Assembly (NCBI GenBank): GCA_905233165.1 | Contig: CAJODL010000007.1 | Span: 1 to 64,000, forward strand | DNA: 64,000 nucleotides | Direction of reading: 5' to 3' | Source of the DNA: an uncultured Prevotella sp. | Lineage (GTDB): Bacteria > Bacteroidota > Bacteroidia > Bacteroidales > Bacteroidaceae | In this document: piece after piece, positions 54,418 to 63,096 of the stretch | Layout of the letters: each line of letters opens with the position of its first letter | Numbering within the stretch: the stretch's first letter is position 1 | Program-made: the position numbers and the translations under genes | The notes under the pieces: model-generated | Told to the model about the DNA's origin: nothing | Database searches by the model: none | The model's input: the letters and a program-made list of their open reading frames with translations, nothing else

Positions 54418-55213
54418 TCTCCTAAAGCCTCGTCCACAAGACGGACACAAAGGAACTTTCGGACACGCTCTCATCATAGCAGGCAAGTATGGTATGGCGG
54501 GAGCTTCCGTTCTTGCGGCGAAGGCTTGTCTGCGCACAGGAGTCGGCAAGGTGACGGTACTCTGTCCGCATAAGAATAATGACATCCTACAGATTGCTGT
54601 TCCAGAGGCAATACTGAAGCACGACCCTTCTGAGACACTATTCTCTGAGGCAATAGATATTGAAGCTTACGATGCTGTCGCCATAGGACCAGGAATTGGT
54701 ACTTCCACAGAAACAGCTCTCGCCCTGCACGAGCAGATAAAAATAATTAAGGAGTCATCACGAAAGCATCCCCTATTGATGGATGCTGATGCTTTGAACA
54801 TTTTAAGTCAGAATCCCTCTTGGGCAAACGATATTCCCGATGGTACCATCATCACTCCCCACAAGGGAGAGCAAAAACGTTTGAAGAATGCAGGCATCAG
54901 CCTTGACAGATTCATTCTTGTCGATAAAGGGCATCCAACCAAGATTATCCTGCCTTCCAATAACGTTTATACTTGTCCTTATGGCAATGACGGAATGGCG
55001 ACAGCTGGCTCTGGCGATGTCCTCACAGGTATCATAACAGGATTATTGGCACAAGGGTTTGAGCCACAAGATGCAGCCATATTGGGAGTCACCCTTCATG
55101 CCCTTGCAGGCGATGCCGCAACAGCAGCATTAGGTTCACATTCCGTAATCGCCTCCGACATAATAGAATTCTTGCCAGAAGCATTCAAAATAATTCGAGG
55201 TACCTCACATTGA
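54380..55213 (+). CDS. nnrD: ADP-dependent NAD(P)H-hydrate dehydratase
   Basis: 277 aa. Ribokinase-like YjeF C-terminal domain: HKGTFGHALIIAGKYGMAGA, AIGPGIGT, IITPHKGEQKRL and the catalytic GNDGMATAGSGDVLTG. It repairs hydrated NADH/NADPH. The NnrE epimerase domain, often fused, is missing here; it may be encoded elsewhere. The stem of the following terminator includes its last codons. Confidence 0.92.
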   Translation: MMEKTIDFTFANSLLKPRPQDGHKGTFGHALIIAGKYGMAGASVLAAKACLRTGVGKVTVLCPHKNNDILQIAVPEAILKHDPSETLFSEAIDIEAYDAVAIGPGIGTSTETALALHEQIKIIKESSRKHPLLMDADALNILSQNPSWANDIPDGTIITPHKGEQKRLKNAGISLDRFILVDKGHPTKIILPSNNVYTCPYGNDGMATAGSGDVLTGIITGLLAQGFEPQDAAILGVTLHALAGDAATAALGSHSVIASDIIEFLPEAFKIIRGTSH

Positions 55214-55227
55214 GATACCTCGAAATT
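55194..55227. terminator. Bidirectional terminator between nnrD and the EF-G paralogue
   Basis: TTCGAGGTACCTCA / TGAGATACCTCGAA, 14-bp stem with one mismatch and a 3-nt loop. It overlaps the end of nnrD and serves two convergent genes. Confidence 0.75.
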
Positions 55228-55249
55228 CGTTTATTCTATCGTTGTTATC

Positions 55250-57406
55250 TTACTCTTCTTCGTTATTGTTAGCATTCTCTGCTATCAACTGCTGCTGCAG
55301 GTCGCTTGGCATGAGTTCGTATGAAGCAAAGCTTGCATTGAAGCTTGCACGGCCACCTGTGAGAGAGCTGAGTGCCACAGAGTAGTTGGACAGTTCCTTG
55401 AGAGGTATCTTTGCCTGAAGCTTCTGATAGCCATTCTCCATATCCATACCCATTATCATAGCACGACGGCCCTGAAGGTCAGACATCACATCACCTGTCA
55501 TATCAGCTGGCACATAGACCTCAAGGTCATAGATAGGCTCCAGAATCTTTGGATTAGCCTTCTTGAAGGCCTCAGAGAAAGCGTTACGTGCTGCAAGCAT
55601 GAATGACAATTCGTTAGAGTCAACCGGGTGCATCTTACCATCATAAACAATGACGCGTACATCGCGTGCGTAAGAGCCTGTCAGCGGACCACGTTCCATC
55701 TTCTCCATAACACCCTTCAGGATGGCTGGCATGAAACGCATATCGATAGCACCACCAACAACAGTATTTATGAATACGAGTTTACCACCCCACTCCAGGT
55801 CAACTTCTTCACGTGACTTGATATTCATCTTCACATCCTGACCATTGAGCTTGTATGTTGTAGGATCTGGCATACCGTCTGCGTATGGCTCTACAATCAT
55901 GTGTACTTCACCAAACTGGCCAGCACCACCTGACTGCTTCTTATGACGATAGTCTGCCTGAGCACTCTTTGTGATTGTCTCACGATAAGGAATGCGTGGC
56001 TCAAGATATTCTACCTCAATCTTATCGAGATTCTCAAGACGCCACTTGAGGGTACGCAGATGGAACTCTCCCTGTCCGTGAACGATTGTCTGGCGAAGTT
56101 CCTTTGACTGCTCCACAACCCATGTTGGGTCTTCCTGACGCATACGGGTGAGGGCACTCATCATCTTCTCTGTATCTGCTTCCTTCTTTGCCTTGATGGC
56201 ACGAGAATACTTTGAGTTAGGATATTTCACGAAGTCGAATCGGTTTTCGCAGTCCTTGCCATTCAAGGTATTTCCTGTCTTGACATCTTTCAGTTTCACT
56301 GTACAGCCAATATCACCAGCCACCATCTCGTCAACAGGTACACGCTGTGCTCCAGCACATGTGAATATCTGTCCGATGCGTTCCTTTGTTCCTCTGTCGG
56401 CATTTGTAAGGTCGTCACCTGGCTTTACCTTTCCGCTCATAACCTTGAAGTACTGCACCTCACCAATGTGTGGCTCAACACCTGTCTTGAAGAAATAGAG
56501 AGAAGTAGGGCCATTAGCGTCAACCTTCACTTCCTCACCACGAGTGTTGTGAACCTTTGGCATCTCGTCAACGAAAGGAACGACATTACCTAAGAACTCC
56601 ATAAGACGACGAACACCCATGCACTTGCCTGCACAAACGCAGAAGACAGGGAAGATGGAACGAGTTACGAGACCCTTGCGGATACCCTCACGCAGTTCGT
56701 CTTCAGAGAGTGTCTCTGTCTCGAAATATTTCTCCATCAGTCCCTCGTCATTCTCAGCAGCAGCCTCAACGAGAGCCTTGTGCATCTCCATTGCCTTATC
56801 CTTCTCTTCTGCTGGGATATCCTCGATAGTAGGAGCACCACCTTCAGGGCCCCATGAATACTTCTTCATCAACAGTACGTCGATGAGGGCATTGAAATTA
56901 GGTCCTTCATTGAGAGGATACTGAATAGGAATAACCTTGGGGCCATAGATATCCTTCAGTTTTTCGAGAGTGCCATGATAGTCACATTTCTCACCATCCA
57001 GCTGGTTTACGAGGAAGATGACAGGCTTCTTCAGTTTCTCTGTATAGCGGAAGTGGTTCTGAGTACCCACCTCTGGTCCATACTGACCATTCAGCAGCAG
57101 TACGCAGGTATCTGTCACCTCCAATGCTGTAAGGGCTGCACCAACGAAGTCATCACTTCCTGGGCAGTCAATCATATTCAATTTCTTATTGTTCCATTCT
57201 ACATTATATACAGTAGAGAAGACAGAGTAACCATACTCCTGTTCTACTGGGAAGTAGTCAGAAACAGTATTTTTCTGAGTGATGCGACCACGTCTGCTGA
57301 TAACACCTGCTTCATAGAGCAGACTTTCTGTCAGAGTGGTCTTACCTGAGCCATCATTGCCAAGGAGAGCAATGTTTTTGATTTCGTTTGTTTGATAAAC
57401 TCGCAT
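55250..57406 (-). CDS. EF-G paralogue with degenerate GTPase motifs (EF-G2)
   Basis: 718 aa with the five EF-G domains. The P loop is usable (GNDGSGKTTL), but G3 reads DCPGSDDF: Ser replaces the catalytic His of DTPGHVDF. G4 reads NQLD instead of NKMD. Domain IV has the RHKKQSGGAGQFGEV loop. In Bacteroides thetaiotaomicron an EF-G2 of this kind is reported to support translation without GTP hydrolysis during carbon starvation; by motif this is a homologue. The leader of about 130 nt consists largely of GGTCAAA heptamers. Confidence 0.93.
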   Translation of the reverse strand: MRVYQTNEIKNIALLGNDGSGKTTLTESLLYEAGVISRRGRITQKNTVSDYFPVEQEYGYSVFSTVYNVEWNNKKLNMIDCPGSDDFVGAALTALEVTDTCVLLLNGQYGPEVGTQNHFRYTEKLKKPVIFLVNQLDGEKCDYHGTLEKLKDIYGPKVIPIQYPLNEGPNFNALIDVLLMKKYSWGPEGGAPTIEDIPAEEKDKAMEMHKALVEAAAENDEGLMEKYFETETLSEDELREGIRKGLVTRSIFPVFCVCAGKCMGVRRLMEFLGNVVPFVDEMPKVHNTRGEEVKVDANGPTSLYFFKTGVEPHIGEVQYFKVMSGKVKPGDDLTNADRGTKERIGQIFTCAGAQRVPVDEMVAGDIGCTVKLKDVKTGNTLNGKDCENRFDFVKYPNSKYSRAIKAKKEADTEKMMSALTRMRQEDPTWVVEQSKELRQTIVHGQGEFHLRTLKWRLENLDKIEVEYLEPRIPYRETITKSAQADYRHKKQSGGAGQFGEVHMIVEPYADGMPDPTTYKLNGQDVKMNIKSREEVDLEWGGKLVFINTVVGGAIDMRFMPAILKGVMEKMERGPLTGSYARDVRVIVYDGKMHPVDSNELSFMLAARNAFSEAFKKANPKILEPIYDLEVYVPADMTGDVMSDLQGRRAMIMGMDMENGYQKLQAKIPLKELSNYSVALSSLTGGRASFNASFASYELMPSDLQQQLIAENANNNEEE

Positions 57407-57470
57407 AGTTCTTAATTATTTAGGTTGATATATTAAATATGGTTATTGTTTATCGTTTATCGGTTATCGA

Positions 57471-57525
57471 CCTTTGACCTTAGACCTTTGACCTTTGACC
57501 TTTGACCTTTGACCTTAGACCTTCT
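57471..57525. repeat. TTTGACC heptamer array in the EF-G2 leader
   Basis: Seven or eight TTTGACC/TTAGACC units (plus strand) lie between the promoter and the start codon, so are transcribed as a repeated leader (GGTCAAA on the mRNA). Confidence 0.9.
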
Positions 57526-57543
57526 AAAAAAGCGTCGCGATTG

Positions 57544-57574
57544 CAAAGATACGTTTTTTTCCTGAAAACACAAA
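57544..57574 (-). promoter_or_regulatory. Promoter for the EF-G paralogue
   Basis: Minus-strand -7 TATCTTTG (57544-57551) and -33 TTTG (57571-57574), spacer 19 bp. Predicted leader about 130 nt. Confidence 0.65.
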
Positions 57575-57613
57575 TAATTTCACATTTTTTAAAAAAAGAA
57601 ACTCTTTTTGGTT

Positions 57614-58462
57614 TCAGGTTTCAGGACTTTTGACCTTTGACTTTTGACCTTTGACTATTTTCTTCACTGGGAATGTGAAATAGGTATCAGGGAACGGTTC
57701 GTTCTTCAAAGTAAAGTGCCACCACTCTGTATCAATAGGTTTGAAGCCGTGGGCGAGCATCGCACGACGCAATATCATACGATGTGCAAACTGCTCAGCA
57801 GTAATGCTGCGGTTAGCAGGCGACTTATGGTTGTCACCTGTATATTCTCCTGTCTCTGGATTGCCGCAGAAGTCCGGATGACTCTCAGGACCGAACCAGT
57901 CGAAGGTGCCGCCCATGTCGAGTTCCTTCTCCGTCGCCATATCAAAGAGGGTCAGGTCAACAGTAGAGCCGCGTGTATGGCCGCTGCGCTCGTAGATGTA
58001 CTCCTGCTCAAAGAGCACGCTTTTGTCAAGGTCAGGGTAGAAATATTGCTTCATCTCTGTTGCTGTCAGGTCTGCTGCCCAACGCACAAAGTGGTCAACA
58101 GCCTTCTGTGGGCGGTAGGCATCATATATCTTCAACCTATACCCCTGCTTACACAACTCGTCACTGACAGCCTTCAGTGAGTCAGCTGCCTGACGAGTCA
58201 GCAAAGCCGTTGGTTCCTCATAGCCATCGATTCGCTGACCAGCAAAGTTATACGTGCTGAAATAGCGAATCTCCAAGATAGCATCTGGCACTACATCCGT
58301 AATATTCACGAACGCACTATTATCATCAGTAGGACTAACCTCAGCGGAGGCAACTGGTTTTGCATCATCATTACAACTTGTCAACGCTCCTGTTCCACAA
58401 AGCAAGAATAGTGTTGCAATAAGCAACCAGAGTTTTGTCTGTTTCATTATATAATTCATCAT
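57614..58462 (-). CDS. D-alanyl-D-alanine dipeptidase (M15D), lipoprotein
   Basis: 282 aa. Lipobox near LTSC; catalytic residues in SGHTRGSTVDLTLFD (His, Asp) and DTEWWHF (Glu, His), plus YDAYRPQKAVDHF with the substrate Arg. It is the VanX/DdpX type, hydrolysing D-Ala-D-Ala in the periplasm; no vancomycin-resistance genes are near, so it is likely for peptidoglycan turnover. The C-terminal GQKSKVKSPET is encoded by TTTGACC-type heptamers. An in-frame second start is at 58447. Confidence 0.9.
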   Translation of the reverse strand: MMNYIMKQTKLWLLIATLFLLCGTGALTSCNDDAKPVASAEVSPTDDNSAFVNITDVVPDAILEIRYFSTYNFAGQRIDGYEEPTALLTRQAADSLKAVSDELCKQGYRLKIYDAYRPQKAVDHFVRWAADLTATEMKQYFYPDLDKSVLFEQEYIYERSGHTRGSTVDLTLFDMATEKELDMGGTFDWFGPESHPDFCGNPETGEYTGDNHKSPANRSITAEQFAHRMILRRAMLAHGFKPIDTEWWHFTLKNEPFPDTYFTFPVKKIVKGQKSKVKSPET

Positions 58463-58483
58463 TTATTTAGGTCATTCGGGGAA

Positions 58484-58491
58484 CAAAGATA
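58484..58491 (-). promoter_or_regulatory. -7 element for the M15 dipeptidase
   Basis: TATCTTTG on the minus strand, about 22 bp upstream of the start; no well-spaced -33 box is visible. Confidence 0.4.
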
Positions 58492-58529
58492 CGATTAAGT
58501 GAGCAAAAAACCAAGAAATATCAAAAAAA

Positions 58530-58561
58530 TTTGTTCAATTAAAAAAAAAATCGTACCTTTG
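58530..58561 (+). promoter_or_regulatory. Promoter of the DUF177-rpmF-fabH-era operon
   Basis: TTTG (58530-58533) and TACCTTTG (58554-58561), spacer 20 bp, a perfect consensus. The ATG at 58570 is only 8 bp after the -7 box, so the mRNA should be leaderless or nearly so. Confidence 0.75.
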
Positions 58562-58569
58562 TGGCCTGA

Positions 58570-59124
58570 ATGTCCAATTTCGAGATGCTTGATATTGACC
58601 TGAGAGCTATTACAGAGGACTCGAAAGAGTTCACTTTAGTGCTTGATGACAGATATTTCAAAGCTCTTGACGATGCTGAAATACAGCATGGAACGGTAAC
58701 TACGACAGTGCTCATCAGCAAAATGCCGTCTGAACAGTTTGCCTTATCATTCTCTATTGAGGGCAACGTCACTATTCCGTGTGACCTTTGTTTGGACGAT
58801 ATGGAGCAACCTATTAAGGGGCAGTGCCGTTACATCGTAAAGCTGGGCAGAGAATCTAGCGTTGATGACGAGGTAATAGTGGTGGATGAGAATCAAGGCA
58901 TCCTCTCACTCCCTTGGATAATCTATGAGACAATAGTATTGGCAATACCCATCAAGCACGTTCATGCACCTGGAAAATGCAATGCTGCGATGACACAGAA
59001 GCTCGAAGAGCTGTCAGCCACCCGAAGTGGTGATGAGGATGCCCCTATCGACAATGGTGACAACACCAATGGAGATGATACCATTGACCCACGCTGGGCA
59101 GCATTAAAACAGTTTAAAGATTAA
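58570..59124 (+). CDS. DUF177 (YceD-like) protein
   Basis: 184 aa. The conserved C-x2-C core is in VTIPCDLCLDDMEQPI, followed by a long acidic segment (GRESSVDDEVIVVDENQG) and a Cys-containing PGKCNAA. YceD is linked to 23S rRNA or L32 expression and always lies before rpmF. Here rpmF follows after 29 bp. The acidic, Asn-rich tail before DPRWAALKQFKD is typical of the family in Bacteroidota. Confidence 0.88.
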   Translation: MSNFEMLDIDLRAITEDSKEFTLVLDDRYFKALDDAEIQHGTVTTTVLISKMPSEQFALSFSIEGNVTIPCDLCLDDMEQPIKGQCRYIVKLGRESSVDDEVIVVDENQGILSLPWIIYETIVLAIPIKHVHAPGKCNAAMTQKLEELSATRSGDEDAPIDNGDNTNGDDTIDPRWAALKQFKD

Positions 59125-59153
59125 AGTTAAAAGTTTAAAATTTAAAGAAGAAA

Positions 59154-59339
59154 ATGGCACATCCTAAAAGAAGACAGTCAAAGACTCGTACTCTCAAGCG
59201 TCGTACTCATGACAAGGCAGTAGCTCCAACACTCGCTATCTGTCCTAACTGTGGTGCTTACTACGTTTACCACACAGTATGTCCTACTTGTGGTCAGTAT
59301 CGTGGAAAGCAGGCTATTGAACAAGCAGAGGAGGCATGA
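59154..59339 (+). CDS. rpmF: 50S ribosomal protein L32
   Basis: 61 aa. Starts MAHPKRRQSKTRTLKRR and has the four-Cys zinc ribbon CPNCGAYYVYHTVCPTCG. Its stop overlaps the fabH ATG by 4 bp (ATGA). The zinc-binding (C+) form is kept. Confidence 0.97.
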   Translation: MAHPKRRQSKTRTLKRRTHDKAVAPTLAICPNCGAYYVYHTVCPTCGQYRGKQAIEQAEEA

Positions 59340-60355
59340 GTAAAGTAAATGCTGTTATAACAGGCATTGGCGGTTACGTTCCTGAATATATCCTGACCAA
59401 CGAGGAATTATCTCGTATGGTAGAAACCAATGACGAGTGGATATACACTCGCGTAGGTATCAAGGAACGCCGTATCCTGAACGAAGAAGGTTTGGGATCG
59501 GCTTATATGGCACGTAAGGCGTGTCGCCAGTTGTTGGCAAAGACACAGGTTGACCCACAGACTATCGACTGCGTCATCTGTGCTACTACAACAGGTGACT
59601 ACCACTTCCCTTCTAATGCCTCTATTATCATAGGAAAACTTGGACTGAAACAAGCCCACGGCTTCGATGTTTCATGCGCATGCTGCGGATTCCTATATAT
59701 TCTTGATATGGCATCAGCCATGATACAGTCTGGACGCTATCACAGAATCATCTGTGTAGCAGCAGAGAAGATGTCATCAATGGTTGACTATCAAGACCGT
59801 CAGACCTGTGTTCTGTTTGGTGACGGAGCAGGAGCTGTAATGGTTGAAGCAACAGAAGAAGAGGGCGTCGGATTCCAGGATTCTTTCCTCAGAACAGACG
59901 GTTTAGGGCTTCCATTCCTCCACATGAAGGCTGGTGGCTCTGTTTGTCCGGCATCTCACTATACCGTAGATCATAGAATGCACTACGTCTATCAGGAAGG
60001 ACGCACAGTATTCCGCTATGCTGTCACCTCTATGGCTGACGACATACAGGAAGTGATGAAGCGTAACAACCTCACTATGGATGACGTCAACTGGCTCATA
60101 CCACATGAGGCGAATATGCGTATCATTGAGGCTGTTGCAAAGCGTCTTGAAACTCCGATGGACAAGATTCTCGTGAACATAGAACATTACGGCAATACCA
60201 GCGCTGCTTCTATTGCTCTTGCTCTGTGGGACTTTGAGAAGAAGCTCAAGAAGGGTGACAATGTCCTTCTGACAGCTTTTGGTGCAGGCTTCGTACATGG
60301 TGCAAGCTTCTATAAATGGGGCTATGACGGTGACAAGGTCGGAAAGAATGCATAA
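59336..60355 (+). CDS. fabH: 3-oxoacyl-ACP synthase III (FabH)
   Basis: 339 aa. Catalytic triad: Cys in FDVSCACCGFLY, His in WLIPHEANMRII, Asn in IEHYGNTSAAS. It condenses an acyl-CoA with malonyl-ACP to start fatty acid synthesis; branched primers are usual in this phylum. plsX, often between rpmF and fabH, is absent from this operon. The ATG overlaps the rpmF stop and its own stop overlaps era. Confidence 0.96.
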   Translation: MSKVNAVITGIGGYVPEYILTNEELSRMVETNDEWIYTRVGIKERRILNEEGLGSAYMARKACRQLLAKTQVDPQTIDCVICATTTGDYHFPSNASIIIGKLGLKQAHGFDVSCACCGFLYILDMASAMIQSGRYHRIICVAAEKMSSMVDYQDRQTCVLFGDGAGAVMVEATEEEGVGFQDSFLRTDGLGLPFLHMKAGGSVCPASHYTVDHRMHYVYQEGRTVFRYAVTSMADDIQEVMKRNNLTMDDVNWLIPHEANMRIIEAVAKRLETPMDKILVNIEHYGNTSAASIALALWDFEKKLKKGDNVLLTAFGAGFVHGASFYKWGYDGDKVGKNA

Positions 60356-61229
60356 AGCAGGTTTTGTAAATATCGTTGGTAATCCCAACGTCGGTAAGAG
60401 TACGCTCATGAACCAATTGGTTGGTGAGCGTATTTCTATTGCCACCTTCAAGGCACAGACAACACGCCATCGCATCATGGGAATAGTGAATACTCCTGAG
60501 ATGCAGATAGTATTCTCAGATACTCCTGGTGTGATAAAGCCAAACTACAAACTGCAGGAGTCGATGCTGGCCTTCTCAGAGTCGGCACTGACGGATGCTG
60601 ATGTGTTACTGTATGTAACAGATGTTGTGGAAGACCCTGAGAAGAACAGGGATTTTCTCGACAAGGTGGCAAAGATAGACCAACCTGTAATCCTGCTTAT
60701 CAACAAGATTGACCAGTCGAACAACAACGACTTGGGAGCAATCGTAGAAAAATGGCATAACTTATTGCCAAACGCAGAAATACTGCCCATCTCAGCAAAG
60801 AATAAATTCGGCACAGACATCTTACTGAACCGAATAAAGGAACTACTCCCCGACTCTCCCCCATTCTTCGATAAAGACCAGTTGACAGACAAGCCGGCAC
60901 GTTTCTTTGTCACTGAGATTGTCAGGGAAAAGATATTACTTTATTATGACAAGGAAATACCTTACTCTGTTGAGGTAAGATGTGACTCGTTCAAGGAGGA
61001 TGACAACCGCATTCATATCATGGTGACCATCTTTGTTGAGCGTGATTCACAAAAGGGTATCATAATAGGTCATCAGGGTGTTGCCATAAAGAAGGTAAGC
61101 ACTGAGGCCCGCAAGGCACTTGAAAAGTTCTTCGATAAAAAAATCTACCTTGAGACATTCGTCAAAGTAGATAAGGACTGGCGCTCCAACGAAAAAGAAC
61201 TCAACGCCTTCGGATATAATCCGTCGTAG
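60348..61229 (+). CDS. era: GTPase Era
   Basis: 293 aa. G1 GNPNVGKST, G3 DTPG, G4 NKID and a C-terminal KH domain (GHQGVAIKKVSTEARKALEKF). It binds the 3' end of 16S rRNA and helps 30S maturation. An in-frame start at 60279 would run 70 bp into fabH; the ATG at 60348 gives MHKAGFVNIVGNPN, the normal N-terminus. Confidence 0.96.
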   Translation: MHKAGFVNIVGNPNVGKSTLMNQLVGERISIATFKAQTTRHRIMGIVNTPEMQIVFSDTPGVIKPNYKLQESMLAFSESALTDADVLLYVTDVVEDPEKNRDFLDKVAKIDQPVILLINKIDQSNNNDLGAIVEKWHNLLPNAEILPISAKNKFGTDILLNRIKELLPDSPPFFDKDQLTDKPARFFVTEIVREKILLYYDKEIPYSVEVRCDSFKEDDNRIHIMVTIFVERDSQKGIIIGHQGVAIKKVSTEARKALEKFFDKKIYLETFVKVDKDWRSNEKELNAFGYNPS

Positions 61230-61255
61230 AGGCTGTTTCAAGTTTCAGGTTTCAG

Positions 61256-61282
61256 GCTTTTGACCTTTGACCTTTGACCTAT
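61256..61282. repeat. TTTGACC heptamer array
   Basis: Three TTTGACC units between the convergent era and lipoprotein genes, reaching the lipoprotein stop codon. Confidence 0.8.
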
Positions 61283-61707
61283 CTAAGGTACCACACATCA
61301 TTTTTCAGCACCATTGGGACTAGTATCTCTTCTTTGGTACTATCAGCAAAGCTTAATGCTACAAATGCACGGGCTGTGATAGCTTCTATCTCGTCACTAT
61401 TATGTGCCTTCAGGGTATCTACCTGAGCACGCATAGCCTTCACAGAACGTATGCCTTGATGCTCGTTCTGCATTCGCTCTACATACATCTTGGCATTGAG
61501 CACTAACTGCTCCTTATAACCAGCAGGAAGAGAGTCCTGACTGTTTATAGTGCCCTCAACAAAGCCTTCATAATTACCAGCCACCAACTGCTCATAATAT
61601 TTCTGGGCAGTAGTCATAGCACGCTCCTCCTGATTAACATCAGAAGAACATGCAGCCATTCCTATCAGAGAGATAGCAACACCCAAAAGAACTATACTTT
61701 TCTTCAT
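61279..61707 (-). CDS. Small lipoprotein, NTF2-like fold possible
   Basis: 142 aa. Lipobox GMAAC at residues 16-20. The body (TTAQKYYEQLVAGNYEGFVEG, then ILVPMVLKNDVWYLR) has the helix-then-strand pattern and terminal WYL of DUF4878/NTF2-like lipoproteins; this is a weak family call. It starts at the base after the der stop, so the two are cotranscribed. Confidence 0.75.
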   Translation of the reverse strand: MKKSIVLLGVAISLIGMAACSSDVNQEERAMTTAQKYYEQLVAGNYEGFVEGTINSQDSLPAGYKEQLVLNAKMYVERMQNEHQGIRSVKAMRAQVDTLKAHNSDEIEAITARAFVALSFADSTKEEILVPMVLKNDVWYLR

Positions 61708-63021
61708 TTATTTCTGACGAACAAAGACGTTTATAGGAGTTCCTGTCAGCGTCCAGTGATCTCTTATCTGGTTCTCAAGGAAACGTTTATACTGCTCCTT
61801 CACATACTGAGGCAGGTTGGCATAGAACACGAAGGTAGGTATCTGGGTATCAGGCACCTGTGTGCAGTATTTTATCTTGATATACTTACCCTTGATACTC
61901 TGTGGAGGAGTTGCCTCGATGATAGGCAGCATCACCTCATTTAGCTTACTGGTACCAATACGCACCTTACGATTCAGATATACCTCCTTCGCTGTTTCGA
62001 GCACCTTGAAGATGCGCTGCTTGGTAAGCGCTGAAGCAAAGATAATTGGGAAATCCACAAATGGAGCCATTCTGTCCCTGATGGCAGCAGTAAAGGTATC
62101 TATTACCTTCTGGTCTTTATTCTCCACAAGGTCCCACTTGTTGACAACAACAACCAGCGACTTCTTGTTCTTCTGAATCAGTTGGAAGATATTCATATCC
62201 TGCGCCTCAATGCCTCGTGTGGCATCAATCATCAGAATGCAGACATCACTGTTCTCTATGGCACGAATGCTACGCATCACGCTATAGAACTCCAGGTTTT
62301 CGCTGACTTTGTTCTTCCTTCTGATACCAGCAGTATCGACAAGGTAGAAGTCAAAGCCAAACTTGTCATACCTTGTATATATAGAATCGCGCGTAGTGCC
62401 CGCGATATCTGTTACAATGTTTCTATCCTCCCCCACAAAAGCATTTATGATGCTCGACTTTCCTACATTTGGTCTGCCGACAACAGCAAAACGTGGAATA
62501 TTCTCCTCTGCATCATCCTTCTTGTCAAGAGGAAGTTTCTCAATAATCATATCGAGCAAGTCTCCTGTACCAAATCCTGATACAGCAGATATGCACATTG
62601 GCTCTCCTAACCCAAGGCTGTAGAAATCAGCAGCATAGTATTGTTGTTCGTTATTATCCGTCTTGTTAGAAACAAGGATAACTGGCAGTTTTGTCTTTCG
62701 CAGAATCTGTGCCACATCGCTGTCAAGATCTGTCACACCTGTCTGCACATCGACAAGAAACAGCACGAGGTCGGCTTCTTCTGTTGCTATCCTCACCTGG
62801 TCACGAATGGCTCCCTCGAAGATATCGTCTGAGTTAACCACCCAGCCACCAGTATCTACGACAGAGAATTCCTTTCCTGCCCACTCGCACTTGCCATACT
62901 GTCTGTCACGGGTAGTACCAGCGACTTCGCTGACAATGGCATGACGGGTTTTTGTCAACCTGTTAAACAGCGTTGACTTACCAACATTTGGTCTTCCTAC
63001 TATTGCTACGAGATTTCCCAT
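61708..63021 (-). CDS. der: GTPase Der (EngA)
   Basis: 437 aa with two tandem GTPase domains: [14 protein letters not shown] ... NKTD and [14 protein letters not shown] ... NKWD, and the C-terminal KH-like domain. It helps 50S subunit assembly. The ATG is 8 bp after the mdh terminator. Confidence 0.97.
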   Translation of the reverse strand: MGNLVAIVGRPNVGKSTLFNRLTKTRHAIVSEVAGTTRDRQYGKCEWAGKEFSVVDTGGWVVNSDDIFEGAIRDQVRIATEEADLVLFLVDVQTGVTDLDSDVAQILRKTKLPVILVSNKTDNNEQQYYAADFYSLGLGEPMCISAVSGFGTGDLLDMIIEKLPLDKKDDAEENIPRFAVVGRPNVGKSSIINAFVGEDRNIVTDIAGTTRDSIYTRYDKFGFDFYLVDTAGIRRKNKVSENLEFYSVMRSIRAIENSDVCILMIDATRGIEAQDMNIFQLIQKNKKSLVVVVNKWDLVENKDQKVIDTFTAAIRDRMAPFVDFPIIFASALTKQRIFKVLETAKEVYLNRKVRIGTSKLNEVMLPIIEATPPQSIKGKYIKIKYCTQVPDTQIPTFVFYANLPQYVKEQYKRFLENQIRDHWTLTGTPINVFVRQK

Positions 63022-63029
63022 TAAATTAT

Positions 63030-63072
63030 TTTTTGAAAAAAGGGAGGTACCTATAGAAGATACCTCTCTTTT
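63030..63072 (-). terminator. Rho-independent terminator after mdh
   Basis: Minus-strand stem AAAAGAGAGGTA / TACCTCCCTTTT with a G-U pair and a T run. It lies between the mdh stop and der. Confidence 0.8.
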
Positions 63073-63096
63073 CTATAATAGCAAATATCTTATTTT

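Noticed and set aside
57614..58462. VanX of a vancomycin resistance cluster
   Set aside because: No vanA/vanH or regulators adjacent; it is a chromosomal lipoprotein dipeptidase.
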